Assembly (NCBI RefSeq): GCF_014863405.1
Contig: NZ_JACZZA010000008.1
Location: 1-64,000, forward strand
Reading direction: 5' to 3'
DNA: 64,000 bases
Source of the DNA: Dyella acidiphila
Lineage (GTDB): Bacteria; Pseudomonadota; Gammaproteobacteria; Xanthomonadales; Rhodanobacteraceae
The notes under the pieces: model-generated
Told to the model about the DNA's origin: nothing
What the model saw: the letters and a program-made list of their open reading frames with translations, nothing else
The model's database searches: none
Part shown: positions 1 to 7,772 of the stretch, piece after piece
Numbering within the stretch: position 1 is the first letter of the stretch
How the letters are laid out: each line of letters begins with the position of its first letter
Translations under genes and position numbers: made by a program

Positions 1-76
1 CCGAACTCGGAAGTGAAACGCAGCTGCGCCGATGGTAGTGTGGACTTCCATGCAAGAGTAGGTCACCGCCAGGGGC
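1..76 (+). rRNA. rrf: 5S ribosomal RNA, 3' part (5' end outside window)
   Basis: The first ~76 bases read as the 3' two-thirds of a bacterial 5S rRNA: CCGAACTCGGAAGTGAAAC at the left edge, then GCCGATGGTAGTGTGG and the closing strand ending GGTCACCGCCAGGGGC. An intrinsic terminator follows directly, so this is the tail of an rRNA operon transcribed rightward. The exact 3' end is estimated from the family, not observed. The 5' part, 23S and 16S lie outside the window. Confidence 0.93.
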
Positions 77-84
77 TTTATCCT

Positions 85-117
85 AAAAAACCCTCACCGT
101 TTTCGGTGAGGGTTTTT
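85..117 (+). terminator. Intrinsic terminator of the rRNA operon
   Basis: Perfect 9-bp stem CCCTCACCG / CGGTGAGGG (91-99 and 104-112) with a TTTT loop, preceded by an A-run and followed by TTTTT. This is a textbook Rho-independent terminator immediately after 5S rRNA. The A-run on the left also makes it potentially bidirectional. Confidence 0.93.
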
Positions 118-164
118 GCTTTATGCGCCTCGGCGCAACCTCAACAGGTCGTCGTTGGTCGCTC

Positions 165-229
165 TATCCTGAAATCCCTCGCCGTTTTCGGCGGTCTTTT
201 TTGATTTATGCGCCGCGCCTACGGCAAGC
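165..229 (+). repeat. Degenerate second copy of the rRNA terminator region
   Basis: This stretch aligns to 79-139 with a period of 86 bp. Both copies start TATCCT and carry CCCTC(A/G)CCGTTTTCGG, then a T-run and ATTTATGCGCC or CTTTATGCGCC. The second hairpin (180-193, CGCCG/CGGCG plus T-run 197-202) is shorter and imperfect but could still act as a back-up terminator. It looks like a tandem duplication at the end of the rRNA operon that has since decayed. Confidence 0.6.
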
Positions 230-278
230 CAGAACCAACAATTTGGCCCTTAAATCTGCCTGCGATCTAACGGCTGTT

Positions 279-1295
279 TCAGCCTGTAAAAGCCTGCTCC
301 AGCCAGTCCGGAACCGGAATGCCTTTCCCGCGCAGGAAAGCTGGATTGAACAGCTTGGCTTGATAACGCGTACCGGCATCACTGAGCACGGTAACGATGG
401 TGTGGCCTGGACCCAGCGTCTGCGCGAGCCGGATCGCCCCGGCCAGGTTCACGCCGCTTGACCCGCCGACGCACCAGCCTTCCTCGCGCAACAACCGGTG
501 CAACAACGGCACGGATTCCTGATCGTCTATCGACCAGGCCAAATCGATCGGGGCGTCTTCAAAGTTGGCCGTGATACGACTGGAGCCGATTCCCTCGCTA
601 ATGGAATTCCCCTCGGCCAGCAATTCGCCGCGGTTGATATAGCTGGCCAGGGCGGAGCCGGTTGGATCGGACAGAGCAATTTTCACCCCTGGCTTACGTG
701 CCTTGAGCGCACGCCCCACGCCGGCAAGGGTGCCTCCGGTACCTGAGGAGCAGACGAAGCCGTCGACGCGGCCTTCCGTTTGCTCCCAGATCTCCACCCC
801 GGTGGTGGCCTCGTGCCAGTCGCGATTGGCCACGTTGTCGAACTGGTTACCGAACCAGGCACTCCCGGGCGACGTCTCGTTCAAGCTCTCCGCATAGGCG
901 CGGGCGATATGCACGTAGTGCCGCGGATCCTTGAACGGAACCGCCGGCACCAGCCGCACCTGTGCCCCTGCGACGCGCAGCGCATCGATCTTCTCCCGGC
1001 TTTGCGTATCCGGCATGAAGATCACCGATCGGTAGCCCCGGCTGCCTCCGATAAGCGCCAGGCCGATTCCGGTATTGCCGGCCGTGCCCTCCACGATGAC
1101 CCCGCCAGGCCTGAGCGCTCCCGTGTGCTCGGCATCGAGGATCAGGCCCAGAGCCGTCCGGTCCTTGATGGAGCCGCCTGGATTCAGGAATTCGGCCTTG
1201 CCGAGCACGTCGCAGCCGGTCAGGGCCGAGGCGTGGCGCAGGCGCAGCAGGGGCGTGCGTCCGACGGCGGAGGAAAGATCGGCCCTGATCGTCAT
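279..1295 (-). CDS. PLP-dependent cysteine synthase A-like protein
   Basis: Fold-type II PLP enzyme of the cysteine synthase family (O-acyl-L-serine + sulfide to cysteine), cytoplasmic. The PLP lysine lies in NPGGSIKDR (about residue 43). The substrate loop is EGTAGNTGIG and the phosphate-binding loop SSGTGGT. The text resembles the rhizobial/fungal-type CysK branch (GTAGNTGIGLAL, TRYQAKLFNPAFL) more than E. coli CysK. The 338-aa start at 1295 fits the conserved domain (MTIRADLSSAVGRTPLL); an in-frame extension to 1391 is possible, and no start has a clear Shine-Dalgarno. The gene diverges from the metX operon, so it may supply cysteine for transsulfuration. The acyl donor (acetyl- or succinylserine) cannot be told from sequence. 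Confidence 0.85.
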   Translation of the reverse strand: MTIRADLSSAVGRTPLLRLRHASALTGCDVLGKAEFLNPGGSIKDRTALGLILDAEHTGALRPGGVIVEGTAGNTGIGLALIGGSRGYRSVIFMPDTQSREKIDALRVAGAQVRLVPAVPFKDPRHYVHIARAYAESLNETSPGSAWFGNQFDNVANRDWHEATTGVEIWEQTEGRVDGFVCSSGTGGTLAGVGRALKARKPGVKIALSDPTGSALASYINRGELLAEGNSISEGIGSSRITANFEDAPIDLAWSIDDQESVPLLHRLLREEGWCVGGSSGVNLAGAIRLAQTLGPGHTIVTVLSDAGTRYQAKLFNPAFLRGKGIPVPDWLEQAFTG

Positions 1296-1431
1296 GGGAG
1301 GCTGCCTGAGGGGCGGAAAGGGCCTGAGATTAGCGATCTTTTGGCCGTCCGTCATGTATGGACATCCATCAACCGGTAGGTATATGGCCATTTCCCATAT
1401 GCAGTAAAGCCAGGGGAATTTCAGGGCGTTT

Positions 1432-1455
1432 TTACGTATAGACGTCTAAACGTCC
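1432..1455 (+). promoter_or_regulatory. Three tandem met-box-like 8-mers, candidate operator
   Basis: Adjacent octamers TTACGTAT, AGACGTCT and AAACGTCC abut the -35 hexamer of the metX promoter. The middle one is identical to the enterobacterial MetJ met-box consensus AGACGTCT; the left and right match at 5 and 6 of 8 positions. Tandem 8-bp spacing is how MetJ dimers bind. Whether this organism has MetJ is unknown from the window, so another repressor may use this site. Confidence 0.45.
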
Positions 1456-1456
1456 A

Positions 1457-1485
1457 TTGACGCGCAAAAAACGCATCGGTATAGT
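1457..1485 (+). promoter_or_regulatory. Sigma-70 promoter of the metX-metB-hom operon
   Basis: -35 TTGACG (1457-1462) and -10 TATAGT (1480-1485) are separated by exactly 17 bp. The predicted start of transcription is near 1492, which coincides with the 5' edge of the SAM-I aptamer, so the leader RNA would begin with the riboswitch. Confidence 0.85.
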
Positions 1486-1490
1486 CAACC

Positions 1491-1608
1491 CCACTCATCG
1501 AGACCGGCTGAGGGACAGGCCCTTTGAAGCCGGGGCAACCTGCAGGATCAAACCTGCAACGGTGCTAACTCCTGCGGGGCGCCTAGGGCGTCGACCGGAA
1601 GATGGGAT
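1491..1608 (+). ncRNA. SAM-I (S-box) riboswitch aptamer
   Basis: The S-box core is readable in order: CTCATCGAGA (5' P1), GAGGGACAGGCCCTTTGAAG, CCGGGGCAACC, GGTGCTAACTCCTGC and the P1 3' strand GATGGG (1601-1606), which pairs with CTCATC (1493-1498). This class binds S-adenosylmethionine and switches off methionine biosynthesis genes. Its position between the promoter and metX fits that role. Confidence 0.9.
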
Positions 1609-1657
1609 GTCGTCAACCGCATGCGCCAGCATGGTTGATCTGGCGGCAGCTCTCTAA

Positions 1658-1691
1658 TGGTTCTCCGCAGGGCGATGCAAATGGAGAACCA
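1658..1691 (+). promoter_or_regulatory. RBS-sequestering hairpin of the metX leader
   Basis: Perfect 9-bp inverted repeat TGGTTCTCC (1658-1666) / GGAGAACCA (1683-1691). The right arm contains the GGAG Shine-Dalgarno (1683-1686), 7 nt before the ATG at 1694. There is no T-run, so the expression platform looks translational rather than a terminator. A smaller hairpin, CGCCAG/CTGGCG (1624-1645), lies between it and the aptamer. Confidence 0.75.
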
Positions 1692-1693
1692 AG

Positions 1694-2731
1694 ATGCCGC
1701 AACTCGCCAATTCCTCCCTAGATGACCGTCATACGGCCGTGATCGTGCCCTTGCACGCACGCACCGTGCTCACTGCGCAGCACAGCAGCCGGCGGCTGAA
1801 CCTGCAGCCGAAGTACGGCGCATCGGTCAGCAGCGTGGATGTGCGCTACCAGTGGACGGGCGCGCCCGACGCACCGACGGTCATTGTGCAGGGCGGCATT
1901 TCCGCCGATCGCCATGTCGCCGATAGCGAACAGGGCAAGCCAGGCTGGTGGTCGGGGCTGGTGGGCGATGGCCAGGCGATCGATCTGGCGCATTGCCGGG
2001 TGCTGAGCATCGACTGGCTCACCCCGGCCGATTTCGACGAGCAGCCGCGTGCCATCTCCAGCGAGGATCAGGCAGACGCCCTGGCCGCCCTGGTGGACGC
2101 CTTGGGCATCGTGCAGGTTTCTGCATTTGTCGGCTCCTCGTATGGCGCAATGGTTGCGCTCGCCTTTGCGGCCCGTCATCCGAACAAGGCGGAGAAGTTG
2201 GTGTTGTTGGCAGGCGCGCATCGCGCGCATCCGCTGTCGACGGCGACGCGTTCGATCCAGCGGCAAATTCTGCGCCTGGGCCAATCCACCGGCCAAGTGG
2301 AACAGGCCTTGTCGCTGGCCCGTCAGCTGGCCATGACCACGTACCGCGGCAGCGAAGAATTTGCACGTCGCTTTGAAAGCACGCCGGATTATCGCGAAGG
2401 CCGTTTCCACTTCCCGGTCGAAGATTATCTCGAGCACGCGGGCCGCAGTTTCGTGAAGCGTTTCGATCTCGAACGTTTCCTCGCCTTGTCCGAGTCGATC
2501 GATCTGCACGAGGTCGCCCCGGAAGATGTGCGTATTCCGGCGACGCTGATCGGCTTTCCTTCCGATCGCCTGGTACCGCTTGCGGATCTATGCGAACTGC
2601 AGCGTCGCCTGCGTGGCTCGGCCACGCTCGAAGTGGTCGATTCGCCCTACGGCCACGATGCCTTCCTCAAAGAAACCCAGCAACTGGCGCCGCTGCTGCG
2701 CCAAGCCATTCCCTGTCGTTGTGGAGCCTGA
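1694..2731 (+). CDS. metX: MetX-family homoserine O-acyltransferase
   Basis: Alpha/beta-hydrolase fold enzyme that acylates homoserine, the committed step of methionine synthesis. The 345-aa product has the nucleophile elbow GSSYGAM (Ser near residue 149), an acid near FPSDRLVPL (about residue 290) and a histidine in SPYGHDAFL near the C-terminus, giving the expected Ser-Asp-His triad. Shorter MetX proteins like this occur in Xanthomonadales, where acyl donors vary; acetyl- versus succinyl-CoA cannot be decided here. It is first in an operon with metB and hom, under the SAM-I riboswitch and RBS hairpin upstream. The start is fixed by the GGAG at 1683. Confidence 0.9.
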   Translation: MPQLANSSLDDRHTAVIVPLHARTVLTAQHSSRRLNLQPKYGASVSSVDVRYQWTGAPDAPTVIVQGGISADRHVADSEQGKPGWWSGLVGDGQAIDLAHCRVLSIDWLTPADFDEQPRAISSEDQADALAALVDALGIVQVSAFVGSSYGAMVALAFAARHPNKAEKLVLLAGAHRAHPLSTATRSIQRQILRLGQSTGQVEQALSLARQLAMTTYRGSEEFARRFESTPDYREGRFHFPVEDYLEHAGRSFVKRFDLERFLALSESIDLHEVAPEDVRIPATLIGFPSDRLVPLADLCELQRRLRGSATLEVVDSPYGHDAFLKETQQLAPLLRQAIPCRCGA

Positions 2732-2734
2732 ATC

Positions 2735-3943
2735 ATGAGCGCTGATGTCGTAAACGGAACCGCTGCCAGCACTCGCGCCGTGCGCGCAGGCATTGAATCG
2801 GATACGCAGCATGGGGCCGTTGTGCCGGCGCTGCATCTGTCCACCAACTACAGCTTTGCCGGCTTTGGCAACAAGCGCGCCTACGATTACTCGCGCAGCG
2901 GCAATCCCACCCGCGATCTGCTCGGCAATGCACTGGCCGAACTGGAGCAGGGCGCCGGTGCGGTGGTTACCGCCAGCGGCATGGCCGCCGTGGCATTGGC
3001 CCTGGAGCTGGTACCCGCGGGCGCTACGGTGCTTGCTGCGCACGACTGCTACGGCGGTACTTGGCGCCTGCTCGACGCCTGGGCAAAGAAGGGTCGTTTC
3101 AAGGTGCGCTTTGCCGATCTCACCGACAACCAGGCACTGGCTGACGGCCTGACGGACAAGCCCGCCCTGGTATGGGTGGAGACGCCGTCCAACCCGCTGC
3201 TGCGTATTACCGACATTCGCCACGTTGCCCAGGCTGCGCATGCAGTGGGCGCCCTGGTGGTGGTCGACAACACCTTTCTCTCGCCGGCCTTGCAGCAGCC
3301 GCTCGTGCTCGGCGCGGACGTGGTGGTGCATTCGACCACCAAATACATCAACGGCCATAGCGACGTGGTGGGCGGCGCCGTGATTGCACGGGATGCCGCC
3401 GTCGCCGATCAGTTGAAGTGGTGGGGCAATTGCAACGGCCTTACCGGTGCACCGTTCGATAGCTTTCTCACCTTGCGCGGCCTGCGTACGTTGAGCGTGC
3501 GCCTGCGCCAGCACCAGGAGAATGCGGAGCGCATCGCCGAACATCTCGATCGCCACGCTGTCGTGCGCAAGGTTTATTACCCCGGCCTTGATCATCATGC
3601 GGGACATGCACTGGCTGCACGCCAGCAGCAGGGTTTCGGCGCCATGTTGAGCTTTGAGCTGCAAGGCGACGAGCCACAGATCCGGGCCTTCGTCGACGGG
3701 CTGCATTACTTCTCGCTGGCCGAATCGCTCGGCGGCGTAGAAAGCCTGATCGCGCATCCGGCCTCGATGACGCATGCTGCCATGGCACCGGAAGCGCGTC
3801 GCGCTGCAGGTATTGCCGACACGCTGCTGCGTCTGTCGATCGGCATCGAGGATGGCGACGATCTGCTGCGCGATCTCGACGCGGCATTGCAGCGTGCGCA
3901 GGCAGTTGACGCCAATGCATCGAAACGCCGGGTAACGGCATGA
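2735..3943 (+). CDS. metB: Cystathionine gamma-synthase / O-acylhomoserine lyase
   Basis: PLP enzyme of the Cys/Met metabolism family (fold type I) that joins cysteine to the O-acylhomoserine made by MetX, giving cystathionine. At 402 aa it is of normal length. The N-terminal ALHLSTNYSF and YDYSRSGNPTRD segments bind PLP phosphate across the dimer; the Schiff-base lysine is in HSTTKYINGHSD (about residue 209); ESLGGVESLIAHPASMTH is the family C-terminal signature. The ATG at 2735 follows the metX stop by 3 nt with GGAG upstream. Direct sulfhydrylation cannot be excluded, but the nearby cysteine synthase suits transsulfuration. Confidence 0.92.
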   Translation: MSADVVNGTAASTRAVRAGIESDTQHGAVVPALHLSTNYSFAGFGNKRAYDYSRSGNPTRDLLGNALAELEQGAGAVVTASGMAAVALALELVPAGATVLAAHDCYGGTWRLLDAWAKKGRFKVRFADLTDNQALADGLTDKPALVWVETPSNPLLRITDIRHVAQAAHAVGALVVVDNTFLSPALQQPLVLGADVVVHSTTKYINGHSDVVGGAVIARDAAVADQLKWWGNCNGLTGAPFDSFLTLRGLRTLSVRLRQHQENAERIAEHLDRHAVVRKVYYPGLDHHAGHALAARQQQGFGAMLSFELQGDEPQIRAFVDGLHYFSLAESLGGVESLIAHPASMTHAAMAPEARRAAGIADTLLRLSIGIEDGDDLLRDLDAALQRAQAVDANASKRRVTA

Positions 3944-5025
3944 GTGCGGTATTGAAAGACATCGCCGCGCGCAGCACGCCGCAAACCGCAAAAGCCGACA
4001 TCGCGGTGGTCCTGCTGGGAACCGGCGTGGTCGGCGGCGCTTTCCTCAAGCTGCTTTGCACACCGGTGGCCAAGCGGCTGCATCTGGTCGGCGCGGCGAA
4101 TTCGCGCAAGCAGCAGACGGACGCCGCCCAGCTCGCAGTACGTGATCTGCGTGAGCGGCTCAAGCGGGAAGGTGCTGCACGCGATGATGCAGCTTTGCTA
4201 TCGGCCCTGGATGCGCATCATGCGGAACTGAAAGTCATCGTCGATGCCACCGCTTCGTCCGAGCTGGCGTCGCGTCATGCGGAATGGCTGGCCCAGGGTT
4301 ATCACGTGGTTACCGCCAACAAGTCGCTGGCCGGCGGCCAGCTGGCCGGTTGGCGCGCCTTGCAGGCTGCGCGTGCCGCGGGTGGCCGCTATGGCGATTC
4401 GGCAACGGTCGGCGCCGGCCTTCCGGTGCTGTCGACGCTGCGCAGGCTGTGCGACTGCGGCGACAGCCTGCTGACACTGGAAGGCGTGTTTTCCGGCTCG
4501 CTGTCGTATCTGTTCAATCAATACGACGGCAGCCGTCCGTTCTCGGCCTTGCTGCGCGATGCGCGCAAGCTCGGCTACACCGAGCCGGATCCGCGTGCCG
4601 ATCTTTCCGGCGAAGATGTGGCGCGCAAGCTGCTGATCCTGGCGCGCAATGCCGGTTTTGCACTGGGCAGCGACGAAGTAGTGGTGGAAGGCCTGGTGCC
4701 CGAAGCCCTGCGCGATATTTCCACCGACGCGTTCCTGGACCGCCTGGAAGAACTCGATGAGCCGCTGGCAGCGTTGCACGAGGCGGCGACTGCGCGCGGC
4801 CAGGTGCTGCGTTTTCTTGCCCGACTCAATCAACGGGGGCGCGCACGTGTAGGCATTACCGAAGTGCCGCTGACGCATCCGGCGGCAAGGCTGTACGGCA
4901 CCGACAATCAATTCGCGTTGACCACCACGCGCTATCACACCCAGCCGCTGGTGATTCAGGGGCCTGGCGCCGGGCCGGAAGTAACCGCCCAGGCCTTGCT
5001 TGGCGATGCATTGGCGCTCGGCTAG
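3940..5025 (+). CDS. hom: Homoserine dehydrogenase (monofunctional)
   Basis: Reduces aspartate semialdehyde to homoserine, the MetX substrate, so the operon encodes three consecutive steps. The N-terminal Rossmann motif is LGTGVVGGAF (about residue 27). TANKSLAGG and the catalytic-domain signature GYTEPDPRADLSGEDVARK follow. The 361-aa protein resembles the dehydrogenase half of ThrA/MetL and lacks both an aspartokinase domain and a C-terminal ACT domain, so it is probably not feedback-inhibited through ACT. Its ATG overlaps the metB stop by 4 nt (ATGA), implying translational coupling. Confidence 0.9.
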   Translation: MSAVLKDIAARSTPQTAKADIAVVLLGTGVVGGAFLKLLCTPVAKRLHLVGAANSRKQQTDAAQLAVRDLRERLKREGAARDDAALLSALDAHHAELKVIVDATASSELASRHAEWLAQGYHVVTANKSLAGGQLAGWRALQAARAAGGRYGDSATVGAGLPVLSTLRRLCDCGDSLLTLEGVFSGSLSYLFNQYDGSRPFSALLRDARKLGYTEPDPRADLSGEDVARKLLILARNAGFALGSDEVVVEGLVPEALRDISTDAFLDRLEELDEPLAALHEAATARGQVLRFLARLNQRGRARVGITEVPLTHPAARLYGTDNQFALTTTRYHTQPLVIQGPGAGPEVTAQALLGDALALG

Positions 5026-5037
5026 CGAGCGCCTTTT
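5013..5037 (+). terminator. Intrinsic terminator overlapping the hom stop codon
   Basis: Perfect 8-bp stem GGCGCTCG / CGAGCGCC with loop GCTAG, followed by TTTT. The stop codon TAG of hom lies in the loop, so the last codons of the gene form the terminator arm. It closes the metX-metB-hom operon. Confidence 0.8.
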
Positions 5038-5090
5038 CAGCGGTATCTGCTTAAGCGTTCGGCCGCTTCTTCATCCCGCGGCAGCGGTGC

Positions 5091-6701
5091 TTATTCCGCG
5101 TGATGGCCGGCTTCGGCGCGCGCAGCCTCTACGGAGGGCGTACGCCAGCCGCTCTTCACGCCCCACAGGTAGAACACCAGGCCGATCACGGCGACGACCA
5201 GCAGATCGAGACCATAGGGCAGAAAGCCCTTGCCGCCGAAAGTAGTGCTGCCGGCCCATGAGACCAGGGCGATCGTCGGCAGATAGACGATCAGCCACCA
5301 AGCGCCTTTCAGTTGTCGTCCGAAATCGTGCCAACCCGATTTCGCCTGGTAAAACAGGTAAATCGGCAAGGCCACCACCATCAGCAAAATGATTTCGCCG
5401 GTAAGTGGCCACTTCGCCCAATACAGCAGCTCGGTCGCCATGATGAAGGCGACGCCTGCCAGCACCGGCAGGCCGGCGATGCGCAGCGGCCGATGCAGTT
5501 CCGTGGCGGTGCGGCGCAGTGTCATCACGCTGACCGGGCCGGTGAGGTAGGAAATGATGGTGGCTACGGAGATCACCGCTGCCAGCGTGCCCCAGCCGCG
5601 GAAGAAGAACAGGAACAGGAACGACACCACCAGGTTCAGCCACATCGCCGGACGCGGCACGCCCCAGGTCGGATGGATATGGCCGAAGACCTTCGGCATG
5701 GTGCCGTTGCGCTCCATGCCGTAGATCATGCGTGCGGTGGTGGCGGTGTAGGTCATGCCGGTGCCGCTCGGGCTGATGAAGGCATCGACATACAGCAGCA
5801 TCGCCAGCCAGTGCAGATTGACGATGATGGCCAGTTCGGCGAACGGCGAACGGAAATCGATGCCGTGCCAGCCGGTCTTGGCCAGCATGTCCTGCGGCAC
5901 TGCGCCCAGATAGGCCACCTGCAGGATTACGTAGATCACGGTGGCGAGCAGGATCGAACCCACCACGGCGAGCGGAATGCTGCGGCCGGGATTATGTGCT
6001 TCGCCCGCTAGATTCACCGGGCTCTGGAAACCATTGAAGCTGAAAACGATGCCGGCGGTGGCCACCGCGGTAAGCACCGCAGCGAAGTCCACCGCGTGCG
6101 CCCCGCCATGGATGCCGACCGAGAAGTTCTCCCGATGGAAACCGCTGGCGATCAGGGCCAGGCCGGTCGCGGCCGGTACCACCAGCTTGAACACGGTGAT
6201 CATGGTGTTGGAGCGCGCGAACAGTTTCACGCTCCAGAAGTTGAGCAGGAAGTAGATGATCACCAGCACCGCGGCGATCCCCAGCCCGGCATGGCTCAGT
6301 TCGCCCTGGCCGTCGGTGACGTGATACAGATCGTGCGCCCATTCCCACGGCCAGGACGCCATGTACTGCACCGAAGCCTCGGCCTCCACCGGAATTACCG
6401 AGACGATCGCGATCCAGTTGGCCCACGCGGCGATAAAGCCGACCAGCGAGCCGTGCGAATAGTGGCCATAGCGCACCATGCCGCCGGATTCGGGAAACAT
6501 CGCACCCAGCTCGGCGTAGGTCAGGGCGATGGTCATGATGATCGCAGCGCCCAGCACCCAGGCCCACACCGCGCCGGGGCCGGCCAGGCCGGCGGCCTTC
6601 CAGGCGCCGAACAGCCAGCCCGAACCAATGATCGAGCCCAATCCGGTCAGCATCAGGGCAAACGGCCCTACGTCACGGCGAATGGCGTTGGATGAAGACA
6701 T
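5091..6701 (-). CDS. APC-family amino-acid permease
   Basis: Inner-membrane amino-acid/polyamine/organocation transporter of 536 aa with about twelve hydrophobic segments. The N-terminal motif LTGLGSIIGSGWLFG (helix 1, unwound GSG substrate site) and the later GFQSPVNLAGEAHNPGRSIP are typical of the APC fold. The start at 6701 has a GGGAG Shine-Dalgarno 6 nt upstream; longer in-frame extensions lack one and add a non-conserved tail. The substrate is unknown. Its setting between the hom operon and metF makes an amino acid of the methionine/aspartate group plausible but unproven. Confidence 0.85.
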   Translation of the reverse strand: MSSSNAIRRDVGPFALMLTGLGSIIGSGWLFGAWKAAGLAGPGAVWAWVLGAAIIMTIALTYAELGAMFPESGGMVRYGHYSHGSLVGFIAAWANWIAIVSVIPVEAEASVQYMASWPWEWAHDLYHVTDGQGELSHAGLGIAAVLVIIYFLLNFWSVKLFARSNTMITVFKLVVPAATGLALIASGFHRENFSVGIHGGAHAVDFAAVLTAVATAGIVFSFNGFQSPVNLAGEAHNPGRSIPLAVVGSILLATVIYVILQVAYLGAVPQDMLAKTGWHGIDFRSPFAELAIIVNLHWLAMLLYVDAFISPSGTGMTYTATTARMIYGMERNGTMPKVFGHIHPTWGVPRPAMWLNLVVSFLFLFFFRGWGTLAAVISVATIISYLTGPVSVMTLRRTATELHRPLRIAGLPVLAGVAFIMATELLYWAKWPLTGEIILLMVVALPIYLFYQAKSGWHDFGRQLKGAWWLIVYLPTIALVSWAGSTTFGGKGFLPYGLDLLVVAVIGLVFYLWGVKSGWRTPSVEAARAEAGHHAE

Positions 6702-6848
6702 GCGTACTCCCTGAAACAGAACGCCGGCAAGGGGCCGGGCAAAACAATCGGGGGATGATGACAGACCCCTGCCGGACGTGTCAGCCCATCGATGGGCTCG
6801 AGTGGCATGGGGTAAACGGCTTGCGTAGCTGAGGGGGAATTCCGACAA

Positions 6849-6887
6849 CGATATATATCGCTTCATCGAGAATAAGAGATATATACT
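6849..6887 (+). promoter_or_regulatory. Candidate operator/promoter of metF
   Basis: A perfect palindrome CGATATATATCG (6849-6860) is followed by a related half, GAGATATATAC (6876-6886), which covers a possible -10 TATACT (6882-6887). The predicted start near 6894 would give a ~23-nt leader to the metF ATG. The paired AT-rich sites in a GC-rich background suggest a repressor operator; ArsR-type SahR, a known regulator of the methionine cycle, is one possibility. Confidence 0.45.
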
Positions 6888-6916
6888 TGCCCGACCCGCC
6901 GCCAAGGACCTGAGCA

Positions 6917-7741
6917 ATGCCGGCCATCAGCTTCGAATTCTTCCCGCCCAAGACCGACGAACAGCGCACCCAGCTCGACCGGGCGGCCAAGGAACTGAAG
7001 GCGCTCAAGCCTGAATATGTGTCGGTTACCTTCGGTGCCGGCGGCTCCACCCTGAGCTATACCAGCGAGACCGTGGCGCGCCTGCACCAACAGCATGGGC
7101 TGGACGTGGCGCCGCATCTGTCCTGCATGGGCGGCACCCGCCAGGAGATTGCCGACCTGCTCGATACCTATCGCGCAGCGGGTTATCGCCGCATCGTGGC
7201 GCTGCGCGGCGACCTGCCGTCGGGCATGGCTTCGCCGGGCGACTTCCGCTATGCCGCCGAGCTGGTGCGTTTTATCCGCGAACACAGCGGCAGCCATTTT
7301 CATGTCGAAGTGGCAGCCTATCCGGAGATGCATCCGCAAGCGGAAGACGTGCAGGCCGACCTGCGCCATTTCAAATCCAAGATCGATGCCGGTGCGGATG
7401 GCGCGATCACCCAATACTTCTTCAACGCCGATGCGTATTTCCGCTTCGTCGACGACGTGCGCCGGCTGGGCGTGTCGGTGCCGGTGGTGCCGGGGATCAT
7501 GCCGATCTCCAACTACGCGCAGCTCAAGCGCTTCTCCGATGCCTGCGGCGCGGAGATTCCGCGCTGGATCGCCAAGCGCATGCAGGCCTATTACGACGAT
7601 GCCGATTCGATCCGCGCGATGGGCGCGGAAGTGGTCGCGCAGCTATGCCGCCGACTGCTCGATGGCGGCGCACCGGGCCTGCACTTCTATACGCTGAACC
7701 GTGCAAAAGCGACGCGCGCGGTGGTTGACCAGCTGCACTGA
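6917..7741 (+). CDS. metF: 5,10-methylenetetrahydrofolate reductase
   Basis: FAD enzyme that reduces methylene-THF to methyl-THF, the methyl donor for methionine synthase. The 274-aa TIM barrel starts with SFEFFPPK (catalytic Glu near residue 7). VSVTFGAGGS, the folate/FAD motif LRGDLP and AITQYFFN follow, and GLHFYTLNR is the C-terminal signature. The start is supported by AAGGA (6904-6908) at 8-nt spacing. It is a single gene with its own AT-rich operator-like region, in the middle of the methionine regulon. Confidence 0.95.
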   Translation: MPAISFEFFPPKTDEQRTQLDRAAKELKALKPEYVSVTFGAGGSTLSYTSETVARLHQQHGLDVAPHLSCMGGTRQEIADLLDTYRAAGYRRIVALRGDLPSGMASPGDFRYAAELVRFIREHSGSHFHVEVAAYPEMHPQAEDVQADLRHFKSKIDAGADGAITQYFFNADAYFRFVDDVRRLGVSVPVVPGIMPISNYAQLKRFSDACGAEIPRWIAKRMQAYYDDADSIRAMGAEVVAQLCRRLLDGGAPGLHFYTLNRAKATRAVVDQLH

Positions 7742-7772
7742 ACGCAGCAGCGCATCGGACTATGCTGGTTCG

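Noticed and set aside
1296-1391. 32-codon N-terminal extension of the cysteine synthase-like gene
   Set aside because: The extra residues do not fit the family N-terminus and neither upstream ATG has a Shine-Dalgarno, although the chosen start is also weak in this respect.
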